Made by a program: the position numbers and the translations under genes
The notes under the pieces: model-generated
Told to the model about the DNA's origin: nothing
The model's input: the letters and a program-made list of their open reading frames with translations, nothing else
The model's database searches: none
Shown: piece by piece, positions 44,770 through 56,666 of the stretch
Layout: every line of letters starts with the position of its first letter
How positions within the stretch are numbered: position 1 is the stretch's first letter
DNA from: Knoxdaviesia capensis
Lineage: Eukaryota > Ascomycota > Sordariomycetes > Microascales > Gondwanamycetaceae
Length of the DNA stretch: 64,000 nucleotides
Assembly (NCBI GenBank): GCA_001510575.1
Contig: LNGK01000012.1
Location: 889,996-953,995 of the forward strand
Reading direction: 5' to 3'

Positions 44770-47100
44770 TCAATGCTGAGCGGCGTTGAATTCCCTCTCA
44801 AAACGTTCTGAACTTGGCCGGTCAGACACATTCGGAAGCGTATCGACATCCAAGATATCGTGTTCCATGAAGCCGCGTCTGAACGCATTCGTTGGGGGAG
44901 TGCTCATGACCAGAATCTTCATCGAGGCCGCCACTGGGAAATCCAGCATCTTGAAAAGACGTACCAGGAACCATGTGGTTTCCTCCACGAACTCGGGCCG
45001 CTCATACAAGGAGAGGGCATCGATAATGCAAACGAAAGTCCGATTGCTGGGGAGTTCACTGACGAGCCACTCGAGCAATCTCATGAGCTCGTTCTTGTTT
45101 TGGGCTCGGAGTCTGTCAATCGAGATTCCAGTTGAGATAAATCTTCTTGTGTCGAAAGTATGAAGTCTCAGGACTTGGGCAATGATGCTTGAGAGCATTG
45201 CCACCGCACCAACAGGGCCCATATTCTCATCGATGTTTCTACCACAAAAGAAAACGGTCGTGACAAATCCTGGGTGAATGCGGATGGCATTGGTCATTGT
45301 TGTGCAAACTACCGACAGCGGCGATATATCGGCGTAGGTGCGCGGCAGACGTCCTCCCCAGTGGACGAGTAGCTTTGCTGAGAATATCTCTTTCATCCAA
45401 TTGCGGAATATCTCTGTCGATACGATCTGCTCAGCCCGGGCACATTCGCGGGCGACCAGCATGGATTGCCTCTCCATGATAAAGGTCATGTCTTCGAAGT
45501 CGATCTCGCCGATACGGAGGAGCTTACGCAAATCCAACTGACTGGGATACCACGGTAGGGCCATCGGTTGTGGCGAAGGGACTCTTGATGCAGCGGGGCT
45601 CATGCTTCGAAGTCTGGAGTTCTCGATCTGGAGATTGTTGACTGATTCGAGCATTCGAGCCATTAGTTCTTGGTTCTGCTTCTTTTCCAGGGCGTGTTCA
45701 TCCATCAACCGCATCATGCCATTAAACATTTGAGCTATTTGCTGCTGGGTTTGCATCTGCAATTGCTCCTGGCCTTTCTCAATCCGACGCATCATTTTCA
45801 ATGACTCTTGCGAATCTTGATATCGGGGTGGTTAGTAAGTGAGTACATCAAGCAGTCGACACATGGCGGGATGGGTACATACAGAGATGGCTGGTGAACA
45901 TGTGTGACTTCATTGCCTCTTCCATGAGGGCCTGGCTTTGTGACTTGATCGCTCTCAAGCCTTCTCGCAATTTGGTTTCGTATACTGATCCTGTGACAAG
46001 AGCCTTTGCTCCTCGAACGACTGATATGCGGGAGGTGAGTTAGCCAATGGGCCAGATGAGAGAGTCGGGGCTGTTGTTGACTAACCTTCGTTCCGGATAA
46101 AGAATCCGATGGCTCTCTCAATAGCTTCGAGGATTGTCACGATAAGAGTGGTTGCTGCTCTGCGAATGTTTGAATCGTTTGGAAATCCAGACAAGAAGAT
46201 CTCGGTATCTGAGAATATTGGGACGATGCCTTCGAAACCTTTGAGGACCTCTCCACGAACCTCAGCTGCGCTTTTGATGGCCTAGGAGGGGCGATGTCAG
46301 CTTAAATAAGGTTTGAAGAAGAGAAAGATTGAACATACATCAAGGAGAATCTGAATAGATCCTAGGACAGGAGTGGTGATGGGATCTTCTGGGGCCGCAA
46401 TTCGGGCGTTCTTGGCCACCTCAGCGGCCGGAGTTATATTATCAGCGGTTCGCCGGCGCATCTTTCTGAACCATCCGGTGGCACCGCCGCAATGCTCATA
46501 TTTAGCGCGGGCGGCCATGAGCTTCCCATGAATAGGCTCCCAGGTTTTCTCGACGCGGATATCGTATGGGGTCTTGCTCCGGCCCTCGATCTCAGGGACA
46601 GTTTTGAGAAACTCATAAAGCGCCAGAGGGAAGAGGTGGTTCCATGCGGTCATGGCATTGGTGTCCGTCAGCTCTGGCCGGGGCGGTATCAGGTTCGTCA
46701 GGAACATTTCATCGTCTTCAGCAGAGAAGGTTGAAGCGATGGATGTGGTTGTCATGAAGGACTGGCTGGCGGTTGTGAGTTGCATGCCGCCGGCCGTAGG
46801 AACGACGCCGGACCCGTTGGCCGGGCCTACCGGGCCAGCCGGGCCAAAGGCCACCATTGTTCCAGACGCGTTTCTTGAGAACATGGTGCTTTGCTGGACC
46901 ACCGTGGATGATCCGTATGCCATGGGAAGGTGGCCAGGGAACTGGACTTTGGGTATGAAAACCCCCGCTTTGGCATCGTAGGTCACGGGGGGATTATTCC
47001 AGGCTTCGTGGAGGCCCAGTTCAGGTAAACGGTGCTCAATGAACTCCACGGTCGGAGACCGCACCAGAACTTTGGTGTCGGGTTCTTCGGAGTTAGCCAT
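44770..47100 (-). CDS. STAND-like protein with degenerate NTPase domain
   Basis: Model: complement(join(44770..45815, 45883..46020, 46086..46281, 46339..47100)), 713 aa. All introns are short GT-AG and phases agree. The start MANSEEPDTK follows an AAAATGG context. Residues 1-220 contain a Gly/Pro-rich disordered part and a WNHLFPLALYEFL block. Residues 230-360 (IQILLDAIKSAAEVRGEVLK, SGFPNDSNIRRAATTLIVTI, FFIRNEVVRGAKAL) are a helical bundle typical of the N-termini of fungal STAND/NLR-like proteins (DUF7708-like). A Gln-rich coiled coil follows at 370-435. The C-terminal domain has a Walker-B-like VCIIDAL (627-631), but where a P-loop is expected (LLVHWGGRLPR, 514-524) there is no GxxxxGK[ST]. 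ATP hydrolysis is therefore doubtful. Domain names are from recalled pattern. Confidence 0.75.
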
Positions 47101-47952
47101 TTTGAATTGATAAAAAGTGAAGACGATTTGCAAATGTGTGTGATATCTGTTGCATCTCTCATTCCCTAACTCTGAATGCTTTCTTTTTTCTCTCTCTCTG
47201 ATTCTTCTTCTTCTTCTTGTCGCTTCGGTTTCGATATATACACTCAGCGACCAGGCAAATATGCAGCACCAAAGAGAACGTGGGGACCATAATCGCCCTG
47301 CTTTTTCACCTGTTCAGCCTCAACCAAACATAACCACCAACCAATATCGGCGGGGTAGCCCACGACAAGGTACAGTTTCGAATTCGCGAACCTGCAGGGG
47401 ACATCTGACTTCATGCGCGCGCTACGGTTGGCCTCAGTGGCCAACTGGCCATTATTCCTGCCTGAATCCTCCAAATATCCGATGTGGCTGTGTCTGGTAT
47501 AGTGATCTGAGTCAGATTCTGATGAAGGAGGCCTGCCCAATGTAACGCTATCACCCCCCCCCCCTTGATGTTGGTGATAAACAGTGCATCTCCGCGCTGG
47601 ATTAACCACTGCGGGACCGTCGAACGGGCCATGCCGTTTCAATGGAGCAAGCGAGCGGCATTCTCCACGTAAAAGGAGGCTGGGCGCTTAAAGAGGGGAC
47701 AGACATGAGGTCAATCAGTTCTGCCTCTTCAACCCTGACTTTTTATACTCAACTTGCCCTGTCCTTGTTGGCCTTATATGTGGACCGTTTCTGTTCAGTT
47801 TTGAATTTCACCAATTCCATGTTCTGTTTGACGGCCTCTTTTGTGGCCGCTGATATACTCTCCTCACCACTCATTCTATTTGAATCTTGAATTGCTTGCT
47901 TGATTGTGTCGATTAAAATCATTTTTTGGTCTATTGTGACGCAGTTGCAATC
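47101..47952. promoter_or_regulatory. Shared promoter of the divergent STAND-like/AAA pair
   Basis: 852 bp separate the two start codons. The left end (about 47100-47235) is the CT-rich leader of the minus-strand gene, and the right end is AT-rich sequence before the AAA gene. A C-run (CCCCCCCCCCC) occurs near 47558. No defined operator was recognised. Confidence 0.4.
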
Positions 47953-50900
47953 ATGGACTCGACGCCGACTCTTCAGGTGTCCTCTCAGGCCAGATTGATT
48001 GACTCAGAAACGGGAATGCCTACACCGCCGACGACTTCTCAAGCGGCTAGTGATATCGGCTCTTCACTGTCTCTGCGGACAGAGAGTCCCAATGCCTCGA
48101 GCAGTACGGCATACAATCCGGGCGGCCACCAGCCGGCTAGCATTCTAGCTGAGGTTGAGGCCCTGAAAGCCAAGCTTCACCAGCTTGAGATCCAGGCCGG
48201 TGCCCGCCCTCCCCAGCCTGCCATGGGCCCGCGACCTCCCGACATCATGGTGGAAATGGAGCGGTACAAGCGAATGGAGCGGTGCTTGTACGACCACCGC
48301 AAAGAGTGGGAGGAAAATACTTCAACCTCAGACTTCGACTCATACCCTAGCACATGGTACAACTTCAGCAAGCGACGCTGGGATATTGAGTGGACCATGG
48401 AGCGACATTATGATGAAGTGTACGAACGACCAAACCCATTCGATCCGGAGCATCAGAAGTCATGCCACGCCCAGAATGACAGCAACGATGGCCTTCGGAC
48501 TGAAGGCGTCAAAATACCAGGACCTGAATTCACCGATTTTGACCGTGTCATCCAATATGGCGATCGGCGTAACCGGATTCGAAAGAATTATGAATGGGAA
48601 ATGGACCGACTCTATCTTCTAGAAGAGATGCAGACAGAACGAATGGCTGCGAAACAGGAAACTAAGCTGGCGGCTTCTTCCGATACAGAGCCTGCTGAGG
48701 GAGATGCTGCCGTTGACAACCGCGCGCTCGAGGAGGCAATGCTTTCTGTGGCGCGCCGCGATGTCATGCAGTGGCCCGAGTTTGATCAGCGCCGAGGGTT
48801 CAAGACTTCCAAGACGGCAGTCCTCGAGGTTTTGCAGGGTGAGCCCATCATCGAGGACAATTACGGCCATGGATTCATCCGCGGATTATGGAGTAACCGG
48901 CGGTCGCGCAGGACCCAGCCTACCAGGGCCAAAATCGAGCGGGTTATAACCCTAGGGCCTGCTGGATACGGGCTTCTTCCCGAGCGAATTCGCATACGCT
49001 CCCTGGTTCTTTTGCAGATCTTGAAAAAAATCGTCAACCCCAGCGGGACTGTTTCATTTTACGTGGATGATGGGGGCGTCATATTCATTCGACCTTACAA
49101 ATTTCTTGTCTACAGTCGCCAAAGCCTTCGCAAGTGGTATCAAGAATTGCAGGAGAAGTTGGCTCGTGATGCTGCCGAAGCCGCTGAAGTCTCACAAACT
49201 GCCGAGGTATCCATCGCCGCTGACGTTGCTGCGGATATTTCGGCCGACACTTCCACGGAGCCGAATCCAGACACTGCAGCGGTGACTGCCAAGCCGGAGG
49301 TGGACCTGTCCCAGGCTCCCAAAAAGCAAGCAGGGCCTGTGCTGGATTCCAAAGAAGACGAGGATAGTGAGGATGACGATGGCAGCGACGACGAGGATAT
49401 TCAGGATGAAAACGTTACGCCAAACGCAGACGCGGACGTCATTGATGCCTCCCCGCTGGCTGCCAAGCATCTGAAAATACTGCTTGATTTCATTGACTAC
49501 GACATTGGAAGTAAGGAAGAATATCTCCTTAGCTCTGTATGCAAGCGCGTGCACTTCTCCGATCTGTGGTTTCTCTTTCGGCCGGGCATGGAGGTGATAG
49601 GTAGCGACGGGAGACAGGCATACCGGGTTGTGCATGTGGCGAGCGCATCTCACCGGGCTGAAGGCTGGTCTGCAAACTACTACCCCCGGATCCGAACAGA
49701 GCCGATCCCGGCATTCCAGCTCACTTGTGTCCATATCGACTTTGACGGGAAGACCATTGGCCCCGTCACGACCAAGTTTGAAATCAAGCGCTTCCAGGGC
49801 GAGGTCGACATTACAAATCTCGAGGTGTACCCTGTTCGCTTCCATTGCCTGCGACGTGCCGACTGCACCGAGGCCGAATGGCGCATTCTGGACAAGTTCC
49901 CAGAGCCGGAACGGTTCCGCCGCAAGCTTGTGCGCCGGGGCCGCAAGTTCTTACAGGTGGCGGCCATCAAGCACATGTACTATGCTGGACAAACCCTTGT
50001 CGCGCGCGAAGAGGTTGAGAGCCAGGTTATTGTCGACTTTGAGGCTGTCTTCGGAGTGGAAGACGCATTCGGCCTTAGTGAGTTCAGGCCTGTGATTGAA
50101 AACCTTGTGCCAACCGACACGGGTGACATCCAAGACCCAGCAGTCAACTCTTTCGAACCCTGCCGCGGGCCCTGCTGTGCGAAAGAGATGGTCAACCATG
50201 ACCCGGACATCGACCTTCGCCAAAGCAGAGAGTATATTGAGGGCCTGATGCCGAAGTCCCAGATCCAGGACCCGCCGCTGTCCGTTCTACCCCAATCGTT
50301 CCAGGATATTCGGCACCCTGACGGCAAGGGCTTCAACGTCAGCGAAGACGAACTCGCTATCATGTCGTATCGCGTGTTCGGATACGTTCTTCGTTCCCGC
50401 AAATGGGGTGAGTGGTTCATTTTAGAAAGTCTCGACATGATTTAATGGTAGTATCTGCATATGCGGCTGCTAACGTGGACCTTCTTGTTCTATTGTAGCT
50501 CAACTGGACCTTACATATCTCACCAACGTGTATGATGAGGAAGATGAGGATGGAATCTCGGAAGAGACCACCAGCCCCGAATCTCTCACGTCGGCCACTC
50601 CAGTTAGTGCGGCCCCACAAGGCGTCGGAACACCCACAAAGCCGCACCGGATCACCGCCTTTGACCGGCTTGTGCTTGAGAAGGGTCATCGTAATATGAT
50701 CGTCTCTCTTATTGTCCAGCATTTCCGCGACAAAGCGCAAGCCAAGAGAGGTCTCAATGGCCAAGTTGATATTGTTAAGGGCAAAGGTATGTTCTTGCAA
50801 GACACGGCTTTCATCGTCGGTGTTACTGGATTCTGGCTGACCCGTGTTGCGCATTTCTAGGAAAGGGCTTGATTATCTTGCTTCATGGAGCACCCGGTGT

Positions 50901-52232
50901 TGGAAAAACATCGACTGCAGGTTTGTGGGGATCTTTCAATATGACAACGGCACTATTCTACCGATGAGCATTTACTGACAATTTGATTTTTTTTTATATA
51001 TACAGAGGGTATTGCTGAGCAGTTTCAAAAGCCTCTCTTCCAAATCACATGCGGTGAGCTTTTTGATACAGACATCATTCTGCGGTCATATGTGAGAGAA
51101 ATAGTGCTAATATGATCTGAACTACTACCTAGGTGATTTGGGAACCACTGCATCTGAAGTGGAATACGCTTTGGAGCAGAACTTTGCCATGGCCAACCGT
51201 TGGGGCTGTATTTTGCTCTTGGACGAGGCCGATGTCTTCCTCGCGCAGCGCACAAAGGAGGATTTCAAGCGCAACGGCCTCGTTGCCGTCTTCCTCCGCG
51301 TGATGGAGTACTACGCCGGAGTGCTGTTTTTGACAACCAACCGCGTGGGAGACTTTGACGAGGCCTTTACGTCGCGTATCCACGTCAGCCTATACTACCC
51401 CGAGCTGGACCTGGAGAAGACGCTGAAGGTGTTTTCCATCAATCTGGACCTCATGAAGGAGCGCTTCGCGCTGAATAACCGGACCCTGGAGATCGAGCTG
51501 TCGCAAATCCACGCATTCGCAGCCAGCCACTTCACCGACCACGAGAATGCCCGCTGGAACGGCCGACAGATCCGGAATGCCTGCCAGACCGCGTTGGCGC
51601 TGGCCGAGTATGACGCGCAGGACGGCGGCAGCGGTTTCGTCAATCCGAACGCCGTGGTTAAGCTGGAGCGCCACCACTTTGAGACGGTCGGTGAGGCGTA
51701 CCTACAGTTCACCACGTACATCCGTAGCATCTTCGGGGCGTCCGAGTCGACTAGGGCCAGGGAAAGCAAGCTGCGGGCTTTCATCCTGGAGAATGTGAAG
51801 AAAGCCGCCCGCGGAGACCCGCTAGAAGCCGATGATGCGACGAGAGGGGTCGGCCGCGATCCGCTCGGAACGACGTCCCGCCAAAATTATAGTGAACAAC
51901 AACAGCACCATCAGGTGACCCGAGTCATGACGGGGTACTCACACCAGCAATTTGGCCATCATCAGCCGCAGAACGGCCAGGTTCTCGACAACGGATACCT
52001 TCATGCGCTTCAACAGCAGCAATTCAGCAACTCCGGGTTCAATTCAACCGGCTATCCGGGCGGGCCTGGTCAAACGACGAGTATGCAAGGGGGGCCCGGA
52101 AACGGGGCACATGGCGTGGGGCTCCAGAATCCTGGGTCGGTTAGAATGATGCACCAACAGTCGGGGCAAGGCCAGTCTCATCAGGGGCAAAGCCAACAGC
52201 CGCAACATTGGGGAGGCCAGATCATGTATTGA
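47953..52232 (+). CDS. Large AAA ATPase with DUF7025-like region
   Basis: Model: join(47953..50407, 50499..50786, 50861..50920, 51006..51053, 51133..52232), 1316 aa. Four short introns cluster around the ATPase core, all phase 1, giving exons of 60 and 48 nt. The start MDSTPTLQVSS was chosen over the nearer upstream frame, which has no good ATG. Order: a short coiled coil (about 70-90), a charged helical region, an acidic linker (about 465-500), then the region IKRFQGEVDITNLEVYPVRF with FRRKLVRRGRKFLQ, characteristic of fungal DUF7025 AAA proteins. The AAA domain follows, with Walker A GAPGVGKT (924-931), Walker B ILLLDEAD (977-984) and sensor LTTNR followed by AFTSRIH. The last 100 residues are Gln/Gly-rich. 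The ATPase looks active. Substrate and location are unknown. It is divergent from the STAND-like gene. Confidence 0.88.
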
Positions 52233-53468
52233 GAGTCAGTTTCGAGCCTGATGGGGGGCTGTGTGCTATACGGTCCTGAGTCTAAGACTAAATGAACTAG
52301 CAGCTAAATCGAGAGATTGTGAACTTTATATTCCGGGACTTGTTTTCTTTTTTATTTGATTTTTTTTGGGTACGGTTTGGTTTTATGGCAAGTTACAGAA
52401 TGATAGCAATAGTATTTCCTGCTTTATTTCTAGGAATATATTGACCTCTAGCCGTGGTCTGGCCCTCTTATGTAGTCTTCCGTTGATGTTTAATTTGAGC
52501 CCCTGGAGGCCGATCGTCTCGCAATAGAGCAGCGGTAAATACACTCTGCTTAACATCCGTGCACGTATGTGAGAACATGGCTCCAAACTAGTCTCCATCA
52601 ATGCTCTGCATCTGACTGAACAGTGACCCCTAGAGTCCTAGTAACTCGCCAGCCTTCTCCGGGACAGAGATAGTTACAGTTTCTTCAACTGAGTTAGCGA
52701 TAGCACCAGCATCAATAACATTGGTACTACATGGCTGGTACCCGCGAGAGAGGATCACTAGTCACCTTTTGAAGGACAGTTAAGGCCTCGAGACCAGGAT
52801 TCGGCCCTCAAGCTCTGATAGTGAAAAATCGAAATATATCTTGACGCTAAAAGGAGAAAAAGATATGATACGTTTTTGTTGATCTCGGTCTTTGTGGAGA
52901 GTTGATCTCGGTCTTTGTGGAGAGCAAGGGAACACCGGTTAGAAGCCTGATATTTTGAAAAAAAAAAAAAGTCTTCAGTATGGGGGTGGAATGATGTGGA
53001 CTCACCAAAACATAAATGATTTGTATGTCCCTTCTTGACCTTCTGACGACCTCCAAATCCTCCCACTCCAGAAACTCTATAGTTGTCCTATGTGCAACAG
53101 AGAGGGCATCACTCCGTCCAAAAGGCTCGCCTGCAATAGAAAGGAAGGGAGAGCGTAAGAGAGAGATAGGAGGATAGTAGGGTTGAACCCTATGATACTT
53201 ACTCTCCAAGGCCTTGCAGCTACGTACGGCGCGCGCGTGTAGCCGCGGCGTAGCCCCATATATTCCCTGAGAGTCACTAATGCCGGAACGAAAGGCACTG
53301 ACAACGTAGCCTCACGGGAAGAAACACTTAGCGGGGCTGAGTCAGCTCTTGCTCTTTTTTTTTTTTTTTTTTCTCTGGTGGATTCCAAGTTCGAGATTCT
53401 CAAGGTAACACAAAAAGTCTTCCGGAAAATAACTACAACGCAACTGTTTGAAGCTGAGCACGCATAAA
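52233..53468. other. 1.2-kb intergenic region upstream of slx9
   Basis: 3' flank of the AAA gene and promoter of slx9. It contains a perfect 23-bp tandem duplication (52878-52923) and A/T runs at about 52958-52969 and 53355-53372. No gene was seen. Confidence 0.5.
52878..52923. repeat. Perfect 23-bp direct tandem duplication
   Basis: The unit beginning GTTGATCTCGGTC and ending GGAGA (23 bp) is present twice, back to back, without mismatch. Identity of the copies suggests a recent slippage or repair event. Confidence 0.85.
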
Positions 53469-54179
53469 ATGGTAAGAAAATGCCCGCTCCAACCCGTTCA
53501 AAATACCGCCCAATAACACGATACCTAACGCACACGCCTCGTGTCTGAACAGGCTCCAACCGCCCCTCCAAAGATGTCCGCGCGGGCCTTCCGCATGGCC
53601 CGGATCCGCGGCGACGTGCACCCGCTGGCGCCGATGAAGACGATGCGTCCCGAAGCACAAGTATCCGAGGACTTCCGCGAGTCGAAGAAAGACAAACGCA
53701 CCATCCGCCACAGCGCGTTCCTGTCGAAAATCTCCAAGACCACGCCCGCCCGCCCCTCAGCCGGTGCGGTTGCGAAACGGAGGCGGCGAGCCGGCCCGCC
53801 GAAGCTGGTGACGAACCTGGACAGTCTGTCGGCTGCGTTGCCCGAGCTTGATGAGACTCCCGAGGCGCTGCAGCAGTTGCGGGAGGGCAAGGTGCGGCAC
53901 CGGAGCTTGCATAGTCGGCCCGGCGCGCTGCGGCGCAAGGAACGCGTTGTGCGCGGTGAGATGCAGCGGTTCGGTGTGAGCATGGCTACACTAGCTTCTG
54001 TGGCGGATAAACAGTCAGCTGCCCAAACCGGCAAGAGTACATCCGCGGCGCCGGGTCAATCGGCGGCTCCTGCCTCGGAGGCCGCCAAAGACACCGGGAG
54101 CCGGTGGGCTGCGCTCCGTGGGTACATTTCGGCAACAATGGAACAGAACCCCGCGTTTGTGCAAAAGAGTAGCGGATGA
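53469..54179 (+). CDS. slx9: Slx9-type ribosome biogenesis protein
   Basis: Model: join(53469..53471, 53553..54179), 209 aa. Coding exon 1 is exactly the ATG. The 81-bp intron has GTAAGA, a CCTAAC branch site and AACAG. Read through, the ATG would stop after 15 codons, so splicing is needed. The protein starts MAPTAPPKMSARAFRMARIR and is basic throughout. The block SKKDKRTIRHSAFLSKI and the later GEMQRFGVSMATLASV are characteristic of fungal Slx9. In yeast, Slx9 binds pre-40S particles and takes part in processing of the ITS1 region and in export, acting in the nucleolus. The C-terminal third is Ala/Ser-rich. There is no other candidate family. Confidence 0.88.
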
Positions 54180-55377
54180 GTGTAGCTTATTGCAAACAAC
54201 TCCCTCATCTGAGGCTTGTATGAATGATCGTTGAAGACGAACTATTACCTCACGATTACCCGCCAGGATACAGCCCAACCCAATGTCATGAAAGGTTGCC
54301 GGGCTTTCACAAAATAGGCCCTATCGCTGGCCTCTTCCAGTCACTTTGATGTAATTTTCGAAGCGAAAAAAAATCTCGAACTCTCATATGGTTAGCCGGG
54401 AACCTGCCAACAACCCCACCCACGTTGGACCGAGTAACAGTCTGTCGTCGGCTAGACTACATGTTCACGTTACACACACACAGTTACAGCATATGCCATG
54501 CCAACAGTATCAAGTAGCTTAGAGCCGTCATATTTTTGTCGTGCCAAGAACCAAACAGCAAAAAGGAGAAAGCAATAGAAAGCAAATGGCACCGACCCAT
54601 AGCTCATAATCATCGCCTGCAGAAAATTGACAACGTGAAGATATGAACAAGAACCAAACTGCAGAACCAAACGCCCATACCCAAAACAGAAACGATGAAG
54701 CAATGATAGTTGAAAGTCAACGGAAACGGAAACGTCCGAAAGTCAAGAAAACAGTGCCCGCTTCCCATCTATGGAGTAAGAGACGTGCTGACTCTGATAT
54801 ATCCTAGTATTGGGACAAACTTGCGTAAGGAGGTGATCGTACCGGGCTCATTGAGTTACCGGATCTGTCAACGTTGAGATGGAAGGACCCGGTCCTATGA
54901 AGTTTTGGACAGGCAGAAGATTGACTGAAAGAACGAAGAAACAAAATGTAACGCGCGAGGCTAGGCTTCGATGTGGTAACAGGCCAAAATCAGAAGGAAA
55001 ACCAAAGATATACCCAAACAGACTAGGAAGACGAAGCGTGTGGAGTATAATCGAGCAACGGAGAAGGGAAAGGATGAATGATAATAAAAAGGAATACTTC
55101 GAAAGAGAAAGATAGAAACGAGCCCATGCTAGTGTGTAGCCCGAACGCAAGAGTAGAGCAGAGAGCTAGGCCTCATCGGCATGGAAGATTAGACTTGCAT
55201 ATGGCCAACAAGTCGCCTTGGGTATTCAACATGGAGATATTCGGTACAGGAGAGAGAAAGTCGTCGGAGATAATTTCTACTCTATCCGAGGAGGTGTAGG
55301 CTTCGAATATGGGGAAGCACTGCGGCTGGAGGGGGGGTTAGTCAAGATACCCAATACGGACCGAAACTGGGCCAAAC
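54180..55377. other. Convergent intergenic region
   Basis: 3' flanks of slx9 and the NEDD8 protease gene. Open frames are A/G-rich and lack features. Nothing else was recognised. Confidence 0.5.
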
Positions 55378-56666
55378 TTACGATCTCCGGCGCTCGCCCT
55401 CTTTCCGGAAGTACTCGATGATTTTCATCATCTCTTTCCGGCAACCATGTGCATCAACCATCTTATTCGCCAGGCTCATGGAAACCTTCTCTTTGGCATT
55501 GGCACAGAGCAGGCGTTTCACAAGCAGGTGACGCATGATGATACATACGAAGATGCCACAGTCGCTGCCATTTTCCTGCTGCGGTGTGTCCTCCAGGTGA
55601 AGGAACTGTAGATATGTGCCCAAAATCCGGCCGAGTGCGCGGGTGGCCACCTTGGCCTCGTAGAGGTTGGATCGGCCGAGAGAGTCGTAGTGGAAGGCTA
55701 GGCCGTCGACGCGGGAGACCAGCAGAAGAGACCAATGCGAGCCACCCTCTGCTTGGTTGACATTGCGGTTGTCATTGACGGGCATGAAAATATGCGTAGC
55801 CTTGCTGAAGTCGGGGAGGGCTGATCGCATCGACTCGATATCAGGGTTCTTCATCATGAGGAACGTCATACTCGGTCGTAGGAGGATGATCCGAGCTTGG
55901 GGGTATCGAGGGAGGATTTCACGTTCGATCCATCTGTGGAAGCAGTGGAAGTTAGATTACGAGGAGTAAATCGGGGGGCGGTGATTAAAGCAAGACTGAC
56001 TCTTCCCAGAAGGCGATATTCTAGAATTGAGAATCAATTATTAGCTATAAGATCAAAGAGGGGAAGATACGTTGAATGGCAAGCGAGAGGAGAGGAACCC
56101 ACGTTATCAGTGAGCCAGTCATTTTTGAGGGCGCGAATGTCTTCGTATGTTACTAGATGGCGAGAGTGAACGTGTTAATTGCTAAATTTCCAAACTTCGA
56201 CGCTGGTAGTGAACAGTAGTACCGTACATAGAATATCATAATCTATTAAAGAGGAGAGAGTAATACGTTAGTACGTCAAGAAGAGTTACATAGAGTACAT
56301 GCTCACGAGGGAGGCTAGACTTACAAGAAAGATAGGGCTGAGTCGAATGAGGGGAGAGCTGCAGAAGAGAACAATCCGAGTTATTATTATATCTAAGTCA
56401 CGAACCAGCATGAACTGTGTTGCATGTTGTTCAGTGTGGCTGGCATCGAACTCGACGTATCAGGACCCGGATAAGGGCTGAAGTATCTAGGAAGGATTCG
56501 ATGTGGCATGCACACAACGAGTTTTGTTACCAAGTCCGGTGAACCCCGGGGAGGCAAACAGACACCGATGTGCAACATGTGGGACCCGAGGAAAAGGAAC
56601 AAAGAAAGGGAAAGCACCGGAACATACCGAGTCGCCGAAATGGCGGGTTAGTTTGCGCAATGACAT
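55378..56666 (-). CDS. den1: NEDD8-specific cysteine protease (Den1/SENP8 type, Ulp1 fold)
   Basis: Model: complement(join(55378..55933, 56001..56020, 56103..56152, 56228..56242, 56325..56358, 56628..56666)), 237 aa. All donor and acceptor pairs are GT-AG (one donor is GTCAGT) and every phase agrees. The joined N-terminus reads MSLRKLTRHFGDS, then PYLSYYDILLTYEDIRALKN, then DWLTDNNIAFWEEWIERE, exactly the conserved Den1 pattern. Catalytic residues are visible: His near 119 (GGSHWSLLL), Asp near 136 (HYDSLG), Gln near 172 (PQQENGSDCG) and Cys near 178. The enzyme matures NEDD8 and removes it from cullins and other targets. In Aspergillus nidulans, DenA supports asexual development. The short family length (about 210-240 aa) fits. 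Exons of 15 and 20 nt make this gene easy to mis-annotate. The 269-bp first intron is the least certain joint. Confidence 0.88.
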
